This document shows positions 34,685 to 43,947 of a stretch of DNA of 64,000 nucleotides, piece after piece (the stretch's first letter is position 1; the number at the start of each line of letters is the position of its first letter). The position numbers and the translations under genes are program-made. The notes under the pieces are model-generated. The model worked only from the letters and a program-made list of their open reading frames with translations, ran no database searches and was not told the DNA's origin. The stretch spans positions 33,078 to 97,077 of the forward strand of contig CBFDBO010000010.1 in NCBI GenBank assembly GCA_965603075.1, given 5' to 3'. This DNA is from JABJOR01 sp965603075. Lineage in GTDB: Bacteria; Pseudomonadota; Alphaproteobacteria; Rhodospirillales; Casp-alpha2.

Positions 34685-35812
34685 TTATAAAGCAGGAATG
34701 TCGCCAGCAGTATACTGGATAGAAAAGTCATCCGCAAAATGATCGAACGTTTCGTTGCTGATGGCTTCACGAATGCCCTGCATGAGAACCTGATAATAAT
34801 GTAAATTATGCCATGACAATAACATTAAGCCGAGAATTTCTTTTGATTTGCTCAGGTGGTGTAAATAAGCGCGGGAATAATCCTTACAGGCAGGACAGGT
34901 GCATTCTTCATCCAGCGGGCGCGGATCATCTTTATGACGACTATTGCGGATATTGATTTCGCCCCGTCTGGTAAAGGCCTGACCGGTGCGACCTGACCTA
35001 GTGGGTAGGACGCAATCAAACATATCGATGCCACGGGCAACGGAGCCGACCAAGTCTTCTGGTTTACCAACCCCCATCAAATATCGCGGGCGGTCTTGTG
35101 GCATCAAGGGCATGGTGAAATCGAGTGTTGAAAACATTACCTCTCGTCCCTCACCAACAGCCAATCCGCCAACGGCGTAACCATCAAACTCTATATCGCT
35201 GAGGGCATTGATTGATTGTTCGCGTAAATCCGGGAACATGCTGCCCTGAACAATGCCAAACAAGCCATAACCGGGGCGTTTAACAAAGGCATCCTTACAC
35301 CGTGCAGCCCACCGCATGGACCGCTCCATGGAAGACTTTGCCACCTCATGTGTCGCAGGGTACGGCGTACATTCATCAAGAACCATGGTGATATTGGAAT
35401 CCAACAGATGTTGAATTTCCACCGAACGTTCTGGGGTTAGATCATGGTATGATCCATCAATGTGTGATCTGAAACGCACGCCTTCTTCTTTGATCTTTCG
35501 AAGGTCAGAAAGCGACATGACCTGATAACCGCCTGAATCTGTTAAGATTGGCCCCGACCAGTTCATAAACTTATGCAACCCGCCAAGCCTTGCAACACGC
35601 TCTGCGCCGGGGCGTAGCATCAAATGGTAGGTGTTGCCCAACAAAATTTCCGCGCCGGTTTCTACCACTGATTCAGGGCGCATCCCCTTGACCGTGGCGG
35701 CTGTACCAACGGGCATAAAGGCGGGTGTCTCAATGGTGCCATGAGCGGTGTTGATACGCCCACGCCGTGCCGAACCATCCGTTGAGATCACATCAAATTT
35801 TAAACCATCCAT
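34685..35812 (-). CDS. tgt: tRNA-guanine transglycosylase
   Basis: Exchanges guanine-34 for preQ1 in tRNAs with GUN anticodons. The nucleophile and general-base Asp residues are in LTDSGGYQVMSL and GIDMFDCVLPTRSGRTGQAF. The zinc site is CTCPACKDYSRAYLHHL. The 375-residue length is normal. It is followed by queF. Confidence 0.97.
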   Translation of the reverse strand: MDGLKFDVISTDGSARRGRINTAHGTIETPAFMPVGTAATVKGMRPESVVETGAEILLGNTYHLMLRPGAERVARLGGLHKFMNWSGPILTDSGGYQVMSLSDLRKIKEEGVRFRSHIDGSYHDLTPERSVEIQHLLDSNITMVLDECTPYPATHEVAKSSMERSMRWAARCKDAFVKRPGYGLFGIVQGSMFPDLREQSINALSDIEFDGYAVGGLAVGEGREVMFSTLDFTMPLMPQDRPRYLMGVGKPEDLVGSVARGIDMFDCVLPTRSGRTGQAFTRRGEINIRNSRHKDDPRPLDEECTCPACKDYSRAYLHHLSKSKEILGLMLLSWHNLHYYQVLMQGIREAISNETFDHFADDFSIQYTAGDIPAL

Positions 35813-35889
35813 GGGTCACGCTTTCAAACATATGAGTTTCTGGGGTCTAGATAATGGGATGTGGAGGAACTGGCAAGTCTAGAGGTGCA

Positions 35890-36852
35890 TTATTTGTTTT
35901 TTGTAAGAATGTTTTGGCCTTGAAGCTTTTCTACAATTTCTTGGACTGAAATCGATCCATCATCATTGGATTGGAAAGCAAGCTGGATGGCTTGGGCCAA
36001 TATAGGGAGCAATTCAAGGTCTTTAGCCGGTGGGTTTAAGTGGGAACGCCGTATATCTTTAGCCAGATCAACCATAGAAGTGCATAAACTTGCCGCGTCT
36101 TTGAAGCGGGTTTTTTTAAGTCTGTGGCTGATATCACTGGCGACGGTTATGATGCGCTCAATATCATCGGTCTCAACAGTTTCCGCCTCACCCGCTTTAT
36201 AAAGCGGTAATATTTTATTGACCAGAAATGTGATCTGAAACGCATGGCGCTCCATTTTTTGCTCGTTAATGGTTTGTGCAGCATCAGAAATTGCTAAAGA
36301 TAAATTGAATTTATCAACTTTTTTTTCTTTCAAATACACCAAAGGGTTTGGTGCGTCCACGTGCGGTATAACTTGTGAACCTTTTCTTGGCGATGAATCT
36401 TTGCGTCGATCTGGCCCTGTATAATCTGTGGTCACGACAAATGGCTTACGCGAGCGTGCAATAATCTCTAATCGTTTAATTAACTTGGCAACCGATAAGG
36501 GTTTCATGACAACATCATCAATGCCGCTATCGGTTAGATTCCTTACTTTCTGAGACGATATGTCCTGGATTGTAGCGATAGCAATAATAAACGGATTGGT
36601 GCCTATTTTCTGATTGCGTATTTTTTTTATGAAATCAGGGAACTTAGGATCAAGTGCCTCGTCAGCGATAATTACATCCAGCCCATCTTTTATGACCGCA
36701 TTCTCGAGGTCACGCAAATTATCCGTATGGAGAATATTCTTAAAACCGAATGTATTAAATTGGGAAATTAGCGTTAATCTTACCTCTCTATGGCTATCGC
36801 CAATGGCAAGTCTTACATTTTGGTATTCGTCGCTTTTGAATGAATCAGACAA
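35890..36852 (-). CDS. Receiver-domain response regulator with unrecognised helical C-terminus
   Basis: A 320-residue protein. Residues 12-132 are a CheY-like receiver with D19, phosphoacceptor D64 (DVIIADEALDP) and the conserved Lys K117 (VVMKPLS), although the usual second acidic residue and the DG after the phosphorylation site are altered. After a GPDRRK linker, a helical region of about 160 residues (LAISDAAQTINEQKMERHAF, DIERIITVASDISHRLKK) shows no DNA-binding motif I recognise. It may be a protein-protein output domain. Confidence 0.75.
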   Translation of the reverse strand: MSDSFKSDEYQNVRLAIGDSHREVRLTLISQFNTFGFKNILHTDNLRDLENAVIKDGLDVIIADEALDPKFPDFIKKIRNQKIGTNPFIIAIATIQDISSQKVRNLTDSGIDDVVMKPLSVAKLIKRLEIIARSRKPFVVTTDYTGPDRRKDSSPRKGSQVIPHVDAPNPLVYLKEKKVDKFNLSLAISDAAQTINEQKMERHAFQITFLVNKILPLYKAGEAETVETDDIERIITVASDISHRLKKTRFKDAASLCTSMVDLAKDIRRSHLNPPAKDLELLPILAQAIQLAFQSNDDGSISVQEIVEKLQGQNILTKNK

Positions 36853-36916
36853 GTGTTTTCACACTCCGTAGTTAATATTCCTAGAATGTATAAGAATTTT
36901 TCTGAAATGAGTAGCT

Positions 36917-37714
36917 CTAAATAGAATCCCCGGCCCAAGGAGTCTTACCCGGTGTATTATGGATACCGCATTCGGTTTTTTCTTGATCGGCCCACCGTCC
37001 ACTGCGTATGCCCGCCCCTTGCGATGGTAAGGTGGTGCAAGGGTGGCAACCCAGTGATGTAAATCCAGCGCCGATCAAAGGATGTCGGGGCAAACCATGT
37101 TTTATAAATTCTGCTTCGAGCTGTTGGGGAGATAAATTGGCAAGGGGATTAATTTTATAATGAACGCCATCATGTTCAATTAACAAAAGTTTTGATCGGG
37201 CATTACCCTGAAATTTTTTTCGCCCGGTAATCCATGCATCATAGTTATGCAAACTACGCTGTAAGGGTAATACTTTACGCAAGTGGCAGCATAAAGACCC
37301 ATCGCTTTTATGGAGGGTATTATCATTATCATATTGGGCAAGATGCTCCGCGTCGGGTTTGATGATTTCTACATTGGTTAATTTCAAATGTTTTTGAAGG
37401 CTTCGTTGATATTGTTCAGTCTGAGCAAATAATAATCCCGTGTTGAGGAAAAGGATGGGCGTATTGGGGGCAACTTGGGCAACCATGGAAAGCAATACAG
37501 CAGATTCCGTTCCAAACGAGGATGATACGGCAATGCGATTTGGAAAGGCTTCGTGCACCATGGCATCGAGCAATGCGAGCCCTTGTAAATGGGCATACCG
37601 AACCATCACATCATCCGCGGGAGATGCTTGGGCAATATGATGGTCCCCATGCCGCGCGGACTCATGTCGCGAGGATAAGGAGGCGGGCTTGTCTTGGGTG
37701 ATATTGTGTTTCAT
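36917..37714 (-). CDS. cysH: Assimilatory adenylyl-sulfate reductase
   Basis: Reduces activated sulfate to sulfite in cysteine synthesis. The PAPS_reduct fold has SSSFGTESAVLLSMV. The cysteines C142-C143 (LCCHLRK) and C223/C226 (GCHPC) form the 4Fe-4S site that marks the APS-using type, and C249 in ECGIH is the catalytic Cys. The 265-residue length fits. No cysDN or cysI is nearby. Confidence 0.9.
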   Translation of the reverse strand: MKHNITQDKPASLSSRHESARHGDHHIAQASPADDVMVRYAHLQGLALLDAMVHEAFPNRIAVSSSFGTESAVLLSMVAQVAPNTPILFLNTGLLFAQTEQYQRSLQKHLKLTNVEIIKPDAEHLAQYDNDNTLHKSDGSLCCHLRKVLPLQRSLHNYDAWITGRKKFQGNARSKLLLIEHDGVHYKINPLANLSPQQLEAEFIKHGLPRHPLIGAGFTSLGCHPCTTLPSQGAGIRSGRWADQEKTECGIHNTPGKTPWAGDSI

Positions 37715-37792
37715 GGAAACACTATAACAGCGGGATTTATAAATACCACTATTTATTTGTTAAATAAAAATATACTACAATTTAAAAATGTA

Positions 37793-38902
37793 TTATATTT
37801 TATTTAGAGGAGCTCTTTCGAGCAAACACGCATCACCGTAAGAATAAAACCGGTAGTTTTCAGCCTTTGCATGAGCGTACCCATGTTGCATTTGTTTCAT
37901 TCCCGCAAAGGCAGAGATCAGCATAAACAGGGTTGATTTAGGCAAATGAAAGTTTGTCATCAACATATCCACGGCTCGAAAGGCATAGCCGGGCGTAATA
38001 AAAATATCTGTATTATCGCTGTAGGGCTCTAAAGTGCCCGATGGGGTGGCGGCACTTTCCAGTACACGCATGGCCGTTGTACCAACCGCCACAACGCGAC
38101 CACCTGAACTGCGCGTTTGATTGATTGCGCGTGCGGTATCGGGACCAATTTCGGCCCATTCGCTATGCATAACATGATCATCGGTATCATCGACTTTAAC
38201 AGGCAGGTAGGTTCCAGCTCCCACATGTAACGTCACGAATACGTGCTTGATACCGCGAGCGTCGAGGGCGTCGAACATGGCGGGGGTAAAATGAAGGCCG
38301 GCGGTTGGAGCGGCGACAGCGCCTTCATAACGGGCAAATAGTGTTTGGTAATCGGACAGATCGCCCGGTTCTTGCAAATCATCGCGGTGGATATAAGGGG
38401 GCAGGGGCATGGCACCATATTTATTGAGGGCCTGTCCAAGGGCTTGACCCTTTTTATTGAACCGCAGGGTGATCTCGCCCGCATCACCTTTATGAATTAC
38501 CTCGGCATGGAAGTCATCACCAAAGTTGATTGTATCTGCTACAGCGATTTTTTTACCCGGCCTTGCAAAGGCACGCCATGTATCATCCGCGTCACATTTG
38601 TGTAGGGTAACTTCGATCTTTGGACCAGATTGAAAGGTATTGGATTGATCGGTATTTGGTTGGCTAGCCCGTTCTGGTTGGGGGCGGCTTCGGTGGCCTT
38701 TTAATCGGGCTGGGATAACCTTTGTATTATTAAAAACCATCAAATCACCGGGCCGTAATTTACTGGCTAAATCCATAACACTTAAATCTTCAATTTCACC
38801 TTGCACGGGGACATACATCATGCGCGCACTATCACGGGGATTTGCCGGGTGCTGGGCGATTAGCTCTGTGGGAAGATCAAAATCAAAGAGGTCTACTTTC
38901 AT
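37793..38902 (-). CDS. queA: S-adenosylmethionine:tRNA ribosyltransferase-isomerase
   Basis: Transfers the ribosyl part of SAM to preQ1 in tRNA, making epoxyqueuosine. Family motifs are LIAQHPANPRDSARMM, VFNNTKVIPARL, GAMPLPPYIHR, YEGAVAAPTAGLHFT and TNFHLPKSTLFMLISAFAG. At 369 residues it includes a polar insert near residues 72-95 (SRPQPERASQPNTDQSNTF) not needed by the fold. It overlaps the upstream PfkB gene by 4 bases, so the two are cotranscribed. Confidence 0.95.
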   Translation of the reverse strand: MKVDLFDFDLPTELIAQHPANPRDSARMMYVPVQGEIEDLSVMDLASKLRPGDLMVFNNTKVIPARLKGHRSRPQPERASQPNTDQSNTFQSGPKIEVTLHKCDADDTWRAFARPGKKIAVADTINFGDDFHAEVIHKGDAGEITLRFNKKGQALGQALNKYGAMPLPPYIHRDDLQEPGDLSDYQTLFARYEGAVAAPTAGLHFTPAMFDALDARGIKHVFVTLHVGAGTYLPVKVDDTDDHVMHSEWAEIGPDTARAINQTRSSGGRVVAVGTTAMRVLESAATPSGTLEPYSDNTDIFITPGYAFRAVDMLMTNFHLPKSTLFMLISAFAGMKQMQHGYAHAKAENYRFYSYGDACLLERAPLNKI

Positions 38903-40023
38903 TTTCCTAAATCAGACCCTAAATCAGACCATGCCCAAAACAGAATTGGCAAATCGTCCTGAGACTTATTTAGCTGAGCGGTCAGTTCCTCTTCTTTCAA
39001 TAAGCCTGATTGAGTATCGACCATGGCTACCACAGCCGAGGCATTAACCGTTGCGGCCTGAAGAGCGTGTTTTGCTGAAGCCCCCCCCGCTATCTGGGCG
39101 CTAATCGTTGAGATGAATGCATCCCCCGCCCCAGCGGTACCTTTCGGCTCAACCCGCAAGCTTGGACAGTGATAGATACCCTCTGAATTTGCTAAATAAG
39201 CACCCTTGGTGCCATCGGTAATCACAACCATTCCCAAACCGCGTTTCATCATCCGGCTGCAGAAATCAGGAAGGCTTAATTCAAAATTCCCGGCTTTCAA
39301 CCCTGTGTACATAAGACGAGGTGAGTCTTCATTAATAGAGGGGTTTTGTTCTTTATTCAGCACATCATCTAGCCCCAGAACCAATGGAACAAGTGATTCC
39401 GCCTCTACATTATTAATCGCCAACAAATCGATTTTATTGATGTACTGAGAAAATTTCTCCTGCCGTGATAATAGCTGACGAATACCGGGGTTGGTGGCCA
39501 CAAATGCCCCGGATTTTTTTGCTAAATCAATAATTGACGGGAAACAATCCGCCGATCGATTGGAAAGGCTGGCGATATAAACCAAATCCTGACCCACAAC
39601 CATATCTTCGTGAATTTCGCTGGGGCGTAGCAATGTGTTCGCGCCACGCTGGGTGAAGATGGTGGCGTTACGATTATGGGATGAAATCATCACAGACGTA
39701 CCAGTGGGCAATTCATCGGCTTTTAAAACATGACTATCATCGATATTCTCAGCCGCCAAACGATCCGTAATCAATGATCCGTTACTATCCCCACCGATTT
39801 TGATAACCACGGATGTATCGATACCTTGCCGGGACATAGAAACACTGGCGTTTACAGCGCCGCCGCCGATGTGGGTGGTGATGCTGTGGGAATCAATCTT
39901 GCGACCTTGTTCCAATAATAAGAATGAAGTGCGCTCATTATGCATGGTCATTCGTTCGACATCATCGCTTTCAACGATGGCGATAATATCAACCATGGCA
40001 GAGCCAATACAGATTGCTTTCAT
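38899..40023 (-). CDS. PfkB-family carbohydrate/nucleoside kinase
   Basis: A 374-residue ribokinase-fold enzyme. The N-terminal motif is IGSAMVDIIAIVE, the substrate loop THIGGGAVNASVSMSRQG, and the second PfkB signature with catalytic Asp is GTAGAGDAFISTISAQIAGG. The substrate is not clear; nucleoside or pseudouridine kinases are possible because of the link to queA, but this is inference. The C-terminus ends SDLGSDLGK, made by a perfect 12-bp tandem duplication that lies just before the overlap with queA. Confidence 0.82.
   Translation of the reverse strand: MKAICIGSAMVDIIAIVESDDVERMTMHNERTSFLLLEQGRKIDSHSITTHIGGGAVNASVSMSRQGIDTSVVIKIGGDSNGSLITDRLAAENIDDSHVLKADELPTGTSVMISSHNRNATIFTQRGANTLLRPSEIHEDMVVGQDLVYIASLSNRSADCFPSIIDLAKKSGAFVATNPGIRQLLSRQEKFSQYINKIDLLAINNVEAESLVPLVLGLDDVLNKEQNPSINEDSPRLMYTGLKAGNFELSLPDFCSRMMKRGLGMVVITDGTKGAYLANSEGIYHCPSLRVEPKGTAGAGDAFISTISAQIAGGASAKHALQAATVNASAVVAMVDTQSGLLKEEELTAQLNKSQDDLPILFWAWSDLGSDLGK
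38906..38929. repeat. 12-bp tandem duplication at the PfkB C-terminus
   Basis: Two perfect copies of CCTAAATCAGAC, encoding the repeated Ser-Asp-Leu-Gly at the end of the PfkB protein. Confidence 0.85.
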
Positions 40024-40158
40024 TGAATTAGGGCCTTCATGTTATTGTGCTCAAAAATCTTTAGCATAATTATGGTTATGACGTAGTCGATTTTCAGCCG
40101 TTGATCAATAACAATGGCACTTATGAAGCTAGAAAAGCATTTAGAGAATAAGCATTTG

Positions 40159-40186
40159 TTGACATCAGCGCATATCAGGCAATAGT
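40159..40186 (+). promoter_or_regulatory. Possible promoter of the EamA gene
   Basis: TTGACA at 40159-40164 and AATAGT at 40181-40186 with a 16-base spacer, about 120 bases before the EamA start, in a gap without genes. Confidence 0.35.
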
Positions 40187-40219
40187 GAGAAAAATGATCT
40201 TCTCATTCTCTTGTCATCC

Positions 40220-40267
40220 ACGTAAACGCATACGTAAACACACACGGAAACACACACGGAAATACAC
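40220..40267. repeat. 12-bp tandem repeat
   Basis: Four adjacent 12-bp units of the form ACG(T/G)AAACACAC in the 280-bp gap upstream of the EamA gene. The outer units carry single changes. No other feature except the possible promoter is seen in this gap. Confidence 0.88.
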
Positions 40268-40303
40268 GATGCCAAACACCTATTCTTGTACCGGCTTCAT
40301 TCT

Positions 40304-41188
40304 ATGAGCCTCTCTCCCCATGCAAAAGGCGCCCTACTCACCGTAATTGGTGTTCTGATCATTACCCCCGATACATTATTATTACGCTTAATTAGTGTTG
40401 ACCAGGGGACTATTATCTTTTGGCGTGGGATGCTGTCGGGGCTAACTATTTTAATGGGATACGCATTGGTTCATCGCCGTGCATTTCCAAGTAAAATAAA
40501 GGCTATGGGCTGGCCAGGAATTTATATAACGATGGTTTTCGGGACGGGGTCGATTTTATTCGTGGTGGCCGTTATGTTGACAACAGTTGCCAACGTGCTT
40601 TTTATTATCAGTATTTCCCCTTTGTTTTCAGCCCTGATCTCGCGGTTTATTCTGCGTGATGTTATTCATCCTCGGATATGGATTGCTATATTCTTTGCCA
40701 TTATTGGCATCGGTATTATCGCTTGGGGCAGCTTTAACACGGTGAGCGAGGCGAACTTGCTGGGTGATTTGGCGGCATTGGGTGTGGCCCTTGTCATCGC
40801 AATTACCTTTACAATTGTTCATCGTTATAAGGAAAGAGATTTAGTTCCCGCAATAGGGTTCGCTAATATTGTCTCCGCATTATTTGTTTTTGCGTGGGCC
40901 AGCCCGTTGAGCGTTGCCGGTTCTGATATTTTATGGATCGCCATCATAGGGCTTATCGTTGTTCCGCTCTCCTTTACCCTTATGACCATCGGTTCGCGCT
41001 ATATCCCCGCTCCAGAAGTTGGATTATTCTTATTATTAGAAGCCGTTATCGGCCCTTATTGGGTATGGTTGGTGGTGCATGAGCACCCCGGCGATTTAGC
41101 CTTGGTCGGCGGTGGTGTGGTGCTGGCAACGTTGACCATATTGAATTTGATGGAGCTTCTCTCCTTCATGAAGAGATCACGGGTTTGA
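40304..41188 (+). CDS. EamA-family (DMT) membrane transporter
   Basis: A 294-residue, ten-helix transporter with two EamA repeats (residues about 12-140 and 155-285). The start MSLSPHAKGALLTVIGVLIITPDTLLLRLI is used; a TTG six codons earlier has no support. It is the third DMT exporter in this window and not close to the other two. The substrate is unknown. Confidence 0.87.
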   Translation: MSLSPHAKGALLTVIGVLIITPDTLLLRLISVDQGTIIFWRGMLSGLTILMGYALVHRRAFPSKIKAMGWPGIYITMVFGTGSILFVVAVMLTTVANVLFIISISPLFSALISRFILRDVIHPRIWIAIFFAIIGIGIIAWGSFNTVSEANLLGDLAALGVALVIAITFTIVHRYKERDLVPAIGFANIVSALFVFAWASPLSVAGSDILWIAIIGLIVVPLSFTLMTIGSRYIPAPEVGLFLLLEAVIGPYWVWLVVHEHPGDLALVGGGVVLATLTILNLMELLSFMKRSRV

Positions 41189-41286
41189 TAAGTTTTGCCA
41201 AGGCCACAAAAAAAATACGCTGGTAAAATAAAAGCCCACAGCGCAAAATTCTTTTAATGAACAAATGTTTATCAGGAGGCGCATCC

Positions 41287-42507
41287 ATGAAAATTACAGA
41301 CGTAAAAACCTTTGTTGTCGCCAATCCGCCGCCGTCTTTTGGCGGGCTGTACTGGATATTTGTTAAACTTACCACCGACACCGGCATTGAGGGCATAGGC
41401 GAGGTTTACTCTTTGCCGTACCATCCCCATGTGGTTGAAAAAATGATCGTTGATGTGTGCGAGCGCATGGTGATCGGTACAGATCCCTATAAGATCGAAA
41501 ATCTGTGGCGCAGACTCTATAGCAGCGCGTTTACCCAGCGTCCTGATATTTCCATGGGGGGGATCATGAGCGGTATTGAGACCGCGTGTTGGGATATCAT
41601 TGGTAAGGAGCTTAACAAACCGGTCTATGAATTGTTGGGGGGACAGGTCCACGAGAAGCTGTTGTCATATACTTATATCTATCCCGAGGACGGTGATAAG
41701 ACCGATGTCTACCGTGACCCGGTATTATCAGCAGAACGTGCCAGCCAATACGTCCAGCAAGGCTTTAAAGCCGTTAAGTTCGATCCCGTGGGTCCGTTTA
41801 CAGCATTTGATCCACGCCAGCTCTCCATTCAAGCCCTAGAGCATTCCGAGAATTTTGTTAAGACCTTGCGCGAGGCCGTTGGGGGGACCAGCGAACTGTT
41901 GTTTGGCACCCATGGTCAAATGACACCCGCTGGGGCCATTCGGTTAGCCCGTCGATTAGAAAAATATGACCCCCTATGGTTTGAAGAACCCACCCCACCG
42001 GATCGCCCCGAAGAAATGGCCCGTGTGGCGGCACAAACATCCATCCCGATTGCCACGGGTGAACGATTAACGTCAAAATATGAATTCGTGCGTTTGTTGG
42101 AAAATAAATCAGCGTCAATTCTGCAAATGGCACTGGGCCGTGTTGGCGGTATTTTGGAAGGCAAAAAAATTGCGGGCATGGCCGAAGCCTTTCACGCGCA
42201 AATTGCCCCGCACCTTTATTGTGGCCCTATCGAAGCGGCGGCTAATATTCAGCTCAGTACGTGCAGCCCCAACTTTCTCATTCTGGAATGCATTCAAGAT
42301 TTCAACAATTTCCATAACAAATTATTGAAACAGCCCTTGGTCTGGGAAGACGGCTATATCATTCCATCAACACGTCCCGGTATCGGCGTGGAACTGGATG
42401 AAGAGGTTGCCGCCGCCCACCCTTATACGGGAGACGCGCTGCATTTGGATTCCAGAATGACCCCAGTATATGGACACTTTGGTAATGGGTGTGACGATTT
42501 AGTTTAA
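41287..42507 (+). CDS. Mandelate racemase/muconate lactonizing enzyme family protein
   Basis: A 406-residue enolase-superfamily enzyme, probably a sugar-acid dehydratase or racemase. The capping domain begins MKITDVKTFVVANPP. The barrel has KAVKFDP near 161-166, FEEP (E233/E234), GER (E259) and APH (H309). In galactonate-dehydratase relatives the first metal ligand and a catalytic His form Asp-x-His; here that spot reads G207-T208-H209, so the Asp is missing or supplied otherwise. AGGAGG lies 8 bases before this ATG, which decides it over a start ten codons upstream. Substrate unknown. Confidence 0.85.
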   Translation: MKITDVKTFVVANPPPSFGGLYWIFVKLTTDTGIEGIGEVYSLPYHPHVVEKMIVDVCERMVIGTDPYKIENLWRRLYSSAFTQRPDISMGGIMSGIETACWDIIGKELNKPVYELLGGQVHEKLLSYTYIYPEDGDKTDVYRDPVLSAERASQYVQQGFKAVKFDPVGPFTAFDPRQLSIQALEHSENFVKTLREAVGGTSELLFGTHGQMTPAGAIRLARRLEKYDPLWFEEPTPPDRPEEMARVAAQTSIPIATGERLTSKYEFVRLLENKSASILQMALGRVGGILEGKKIAGMAEAFHAQIAPHLYCGPIEAAANIQLSTCSPNFLILECIQDFNNFHNKLLKQPLVWEDGYIIPSTRPGIGVELDEEVAAAHPYTGDALHLDSRMTPVYGHFGNGCDDLV

Positions 42508-42624
42508 TTCATAAGCACACCAGACATGGCTTTTTCCCACCATCATACATACCATCATAAATACCATGATAAACAGCTAGATTGTAATCACTTATTTAAC
42601 GGTTAAAGCATTTAGGGAAGCCAC

Positions 42625-43926
42625 ATGAAACAACAACCTTATTGGTGGGATCATATAAAGACCGCTACTGCATCAGACACCGAACTGCACACTGAACTGC
42701 ACACTGAGCCACCAAGTCAAACAGACGCGGTCATCATTGGGGCGGGGTATACCGGGCTTTGTACGGCGTTGGTTCTGGCGCGGGCTGGATTATCGGTGGT
42801 GGTGTTTGAAGCAGGGAAAATTGGCGCGGGCGCCAGCTCCCGTAATGGCGGCATGGTCGGGCCAAGCTTTCATAAATTAGGGATCGCTGGCTTGAAGGCG
42901 CAATACGGTGAGCACATTGCCAATGATATCATTCGAGCCAGTGCCAATTTAGTGGATAACCTAGAAACCTTTATCAGTGACGAAAAAATTGATGCTGACT
43001 TTAAACGCAATGGTCGGTTTCGTGGTGCGCTCCAACCATCGCACTATGATGCCATGGCGCGACAGCTTGAAAGTTTGCAAGACGCGTGCGGCATTGAAGG
43101 TTACATGGTGCCCCCAAATGATTTAGCGAACGAGACAGGATCGAGACGTTTTCATGGCGGGGTTGTGTACAATATGGACGCCGCCCTGCATCCAGCTAAG
43201 TATTTGCATAATTTGTTAGCGGTCGTCCGCGCGGCAGGGGTCATTGTATTGGAGGACACCCCGGTTGAACACGTGGATAAAAAGCCCGGTGGATTTAATG
43301 TTATCACCCCAAGGGTTAAGACCGAAACGGACCATGTCGCGGTGTGCACGAATGGCTATACCGGCAAGGCGTTTGCTTGGTTAAGGCGGCGGGTCTTGCC
43401 TTTGCGTAGCGCCATGATCGCCACGGAACCTTTGGCGCCTGAATTGATGGCGCGTTTAATGCCCAAAGACCGTGTCTATGGGGATAGTCGCCGGATCGTG
43501 GCCTACTATCGATCGTCCCCCGATGGTACCCGGATTTTATTTGGCAGCCGCGCCACAGGCATGATCGATCAGCCCGATGGCAACGCGCGACAATTGCGTC
43601 AATCCATGGTAGAGATTTATCCGGATTTAGCGGGGAAAAACCTTAGCCACGTATGGTCTGGCTTGGTGGCCTATACCTTTGATCACGCCCCGCATATTGG
43701 CAGCTTTGATGGCCTGCATTTCGCCATGGGGTATTGTGGTTCTGGCGTGGCGCGTTCGACATATTTTGGTCATAAGCTCGGCCACAAAATATTAGGCAAT
43801 AAGGATGAAGGTCGTACCGCCTTTGATGATCTTCAATTTCAGAGTAAGCCGTTTTATACGGGTAAACCGTGGTTTATGCCCATGGTGCTGAATTGGCACC
43901 GTTTCGCCGATAAAATGGGTTGGTAG
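42625..43926 (+). CDS. FAD-dependent amine/amino acid oxidoreductase (DAO family)
   Basis: A 433-residue flavoprotein of the DAO family, like gamma-glutamylputrescine oxidase. The FAD Rossmann motif is DAVIIGAGYTGLCTALVLARAG, followed by SSRNGGMVGPSFHKLG, and the C-terminal GxxxG-type motif is FAMGYCGSGVARSTYFGHKLG. The N-terminus starts QQPYWWDHI, common in this group. Residues near 20-30 hold a TELHTELHTE repeat made by 12-bp units. It probably feeds the neighbouring aminotransferase route; the substrate is unknown. A paralogue lies at 61072. Confidence 0.85.
   Translation: MKQQPYWWDHIKTATASDTELHTELHTEPPSQTDAVIIGAGYTGLCTALVLARAGLSVVVFEAGKIGAGASSRNGGMVGPSFHKLGIAGLKAQYGEHIANDIIRASANLVDNLETFISDEKIDADFKRNGRFRGALQPSHYDAMARQLESLQDACGIEGYMVPPNDLANETGSRRFHGGVVYNMDAALHPAKYLHNLLAVVRAAGVIVLEDTPVEHVDKKPGGFNVITPRVKTETDHVAVCTNGYTGKAFAWLRRRVLPLRSAMIATEPLAPELMARLMPKDRVYGDSRRIVAYYRSSPDGTRILFGSRATGMIDQPDGNARQLRQSMVEIYPDLAGKNLSHVWSGLVAYTFDHAPHIGSFDGLHFAMGYCGSGVARSTYFGHKLGHKILGNKDEGRTAFDDLQFQSKPFYTGKPWFMPMVLNWHRFADKMGW
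42679..42714. repeat. 12-bp tandem repeat in an oxidoreductase N-terminus
   Basis: Units AC(C/T)GAACTGCAC repeated twice with a partial third, encoding Thr-Glu-Leu-His repeats ahead of the FAD domain. Confidence 0.8.
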
Positions 43927-43947
43927 AGTTTATTGGTTTTGTAGAAT

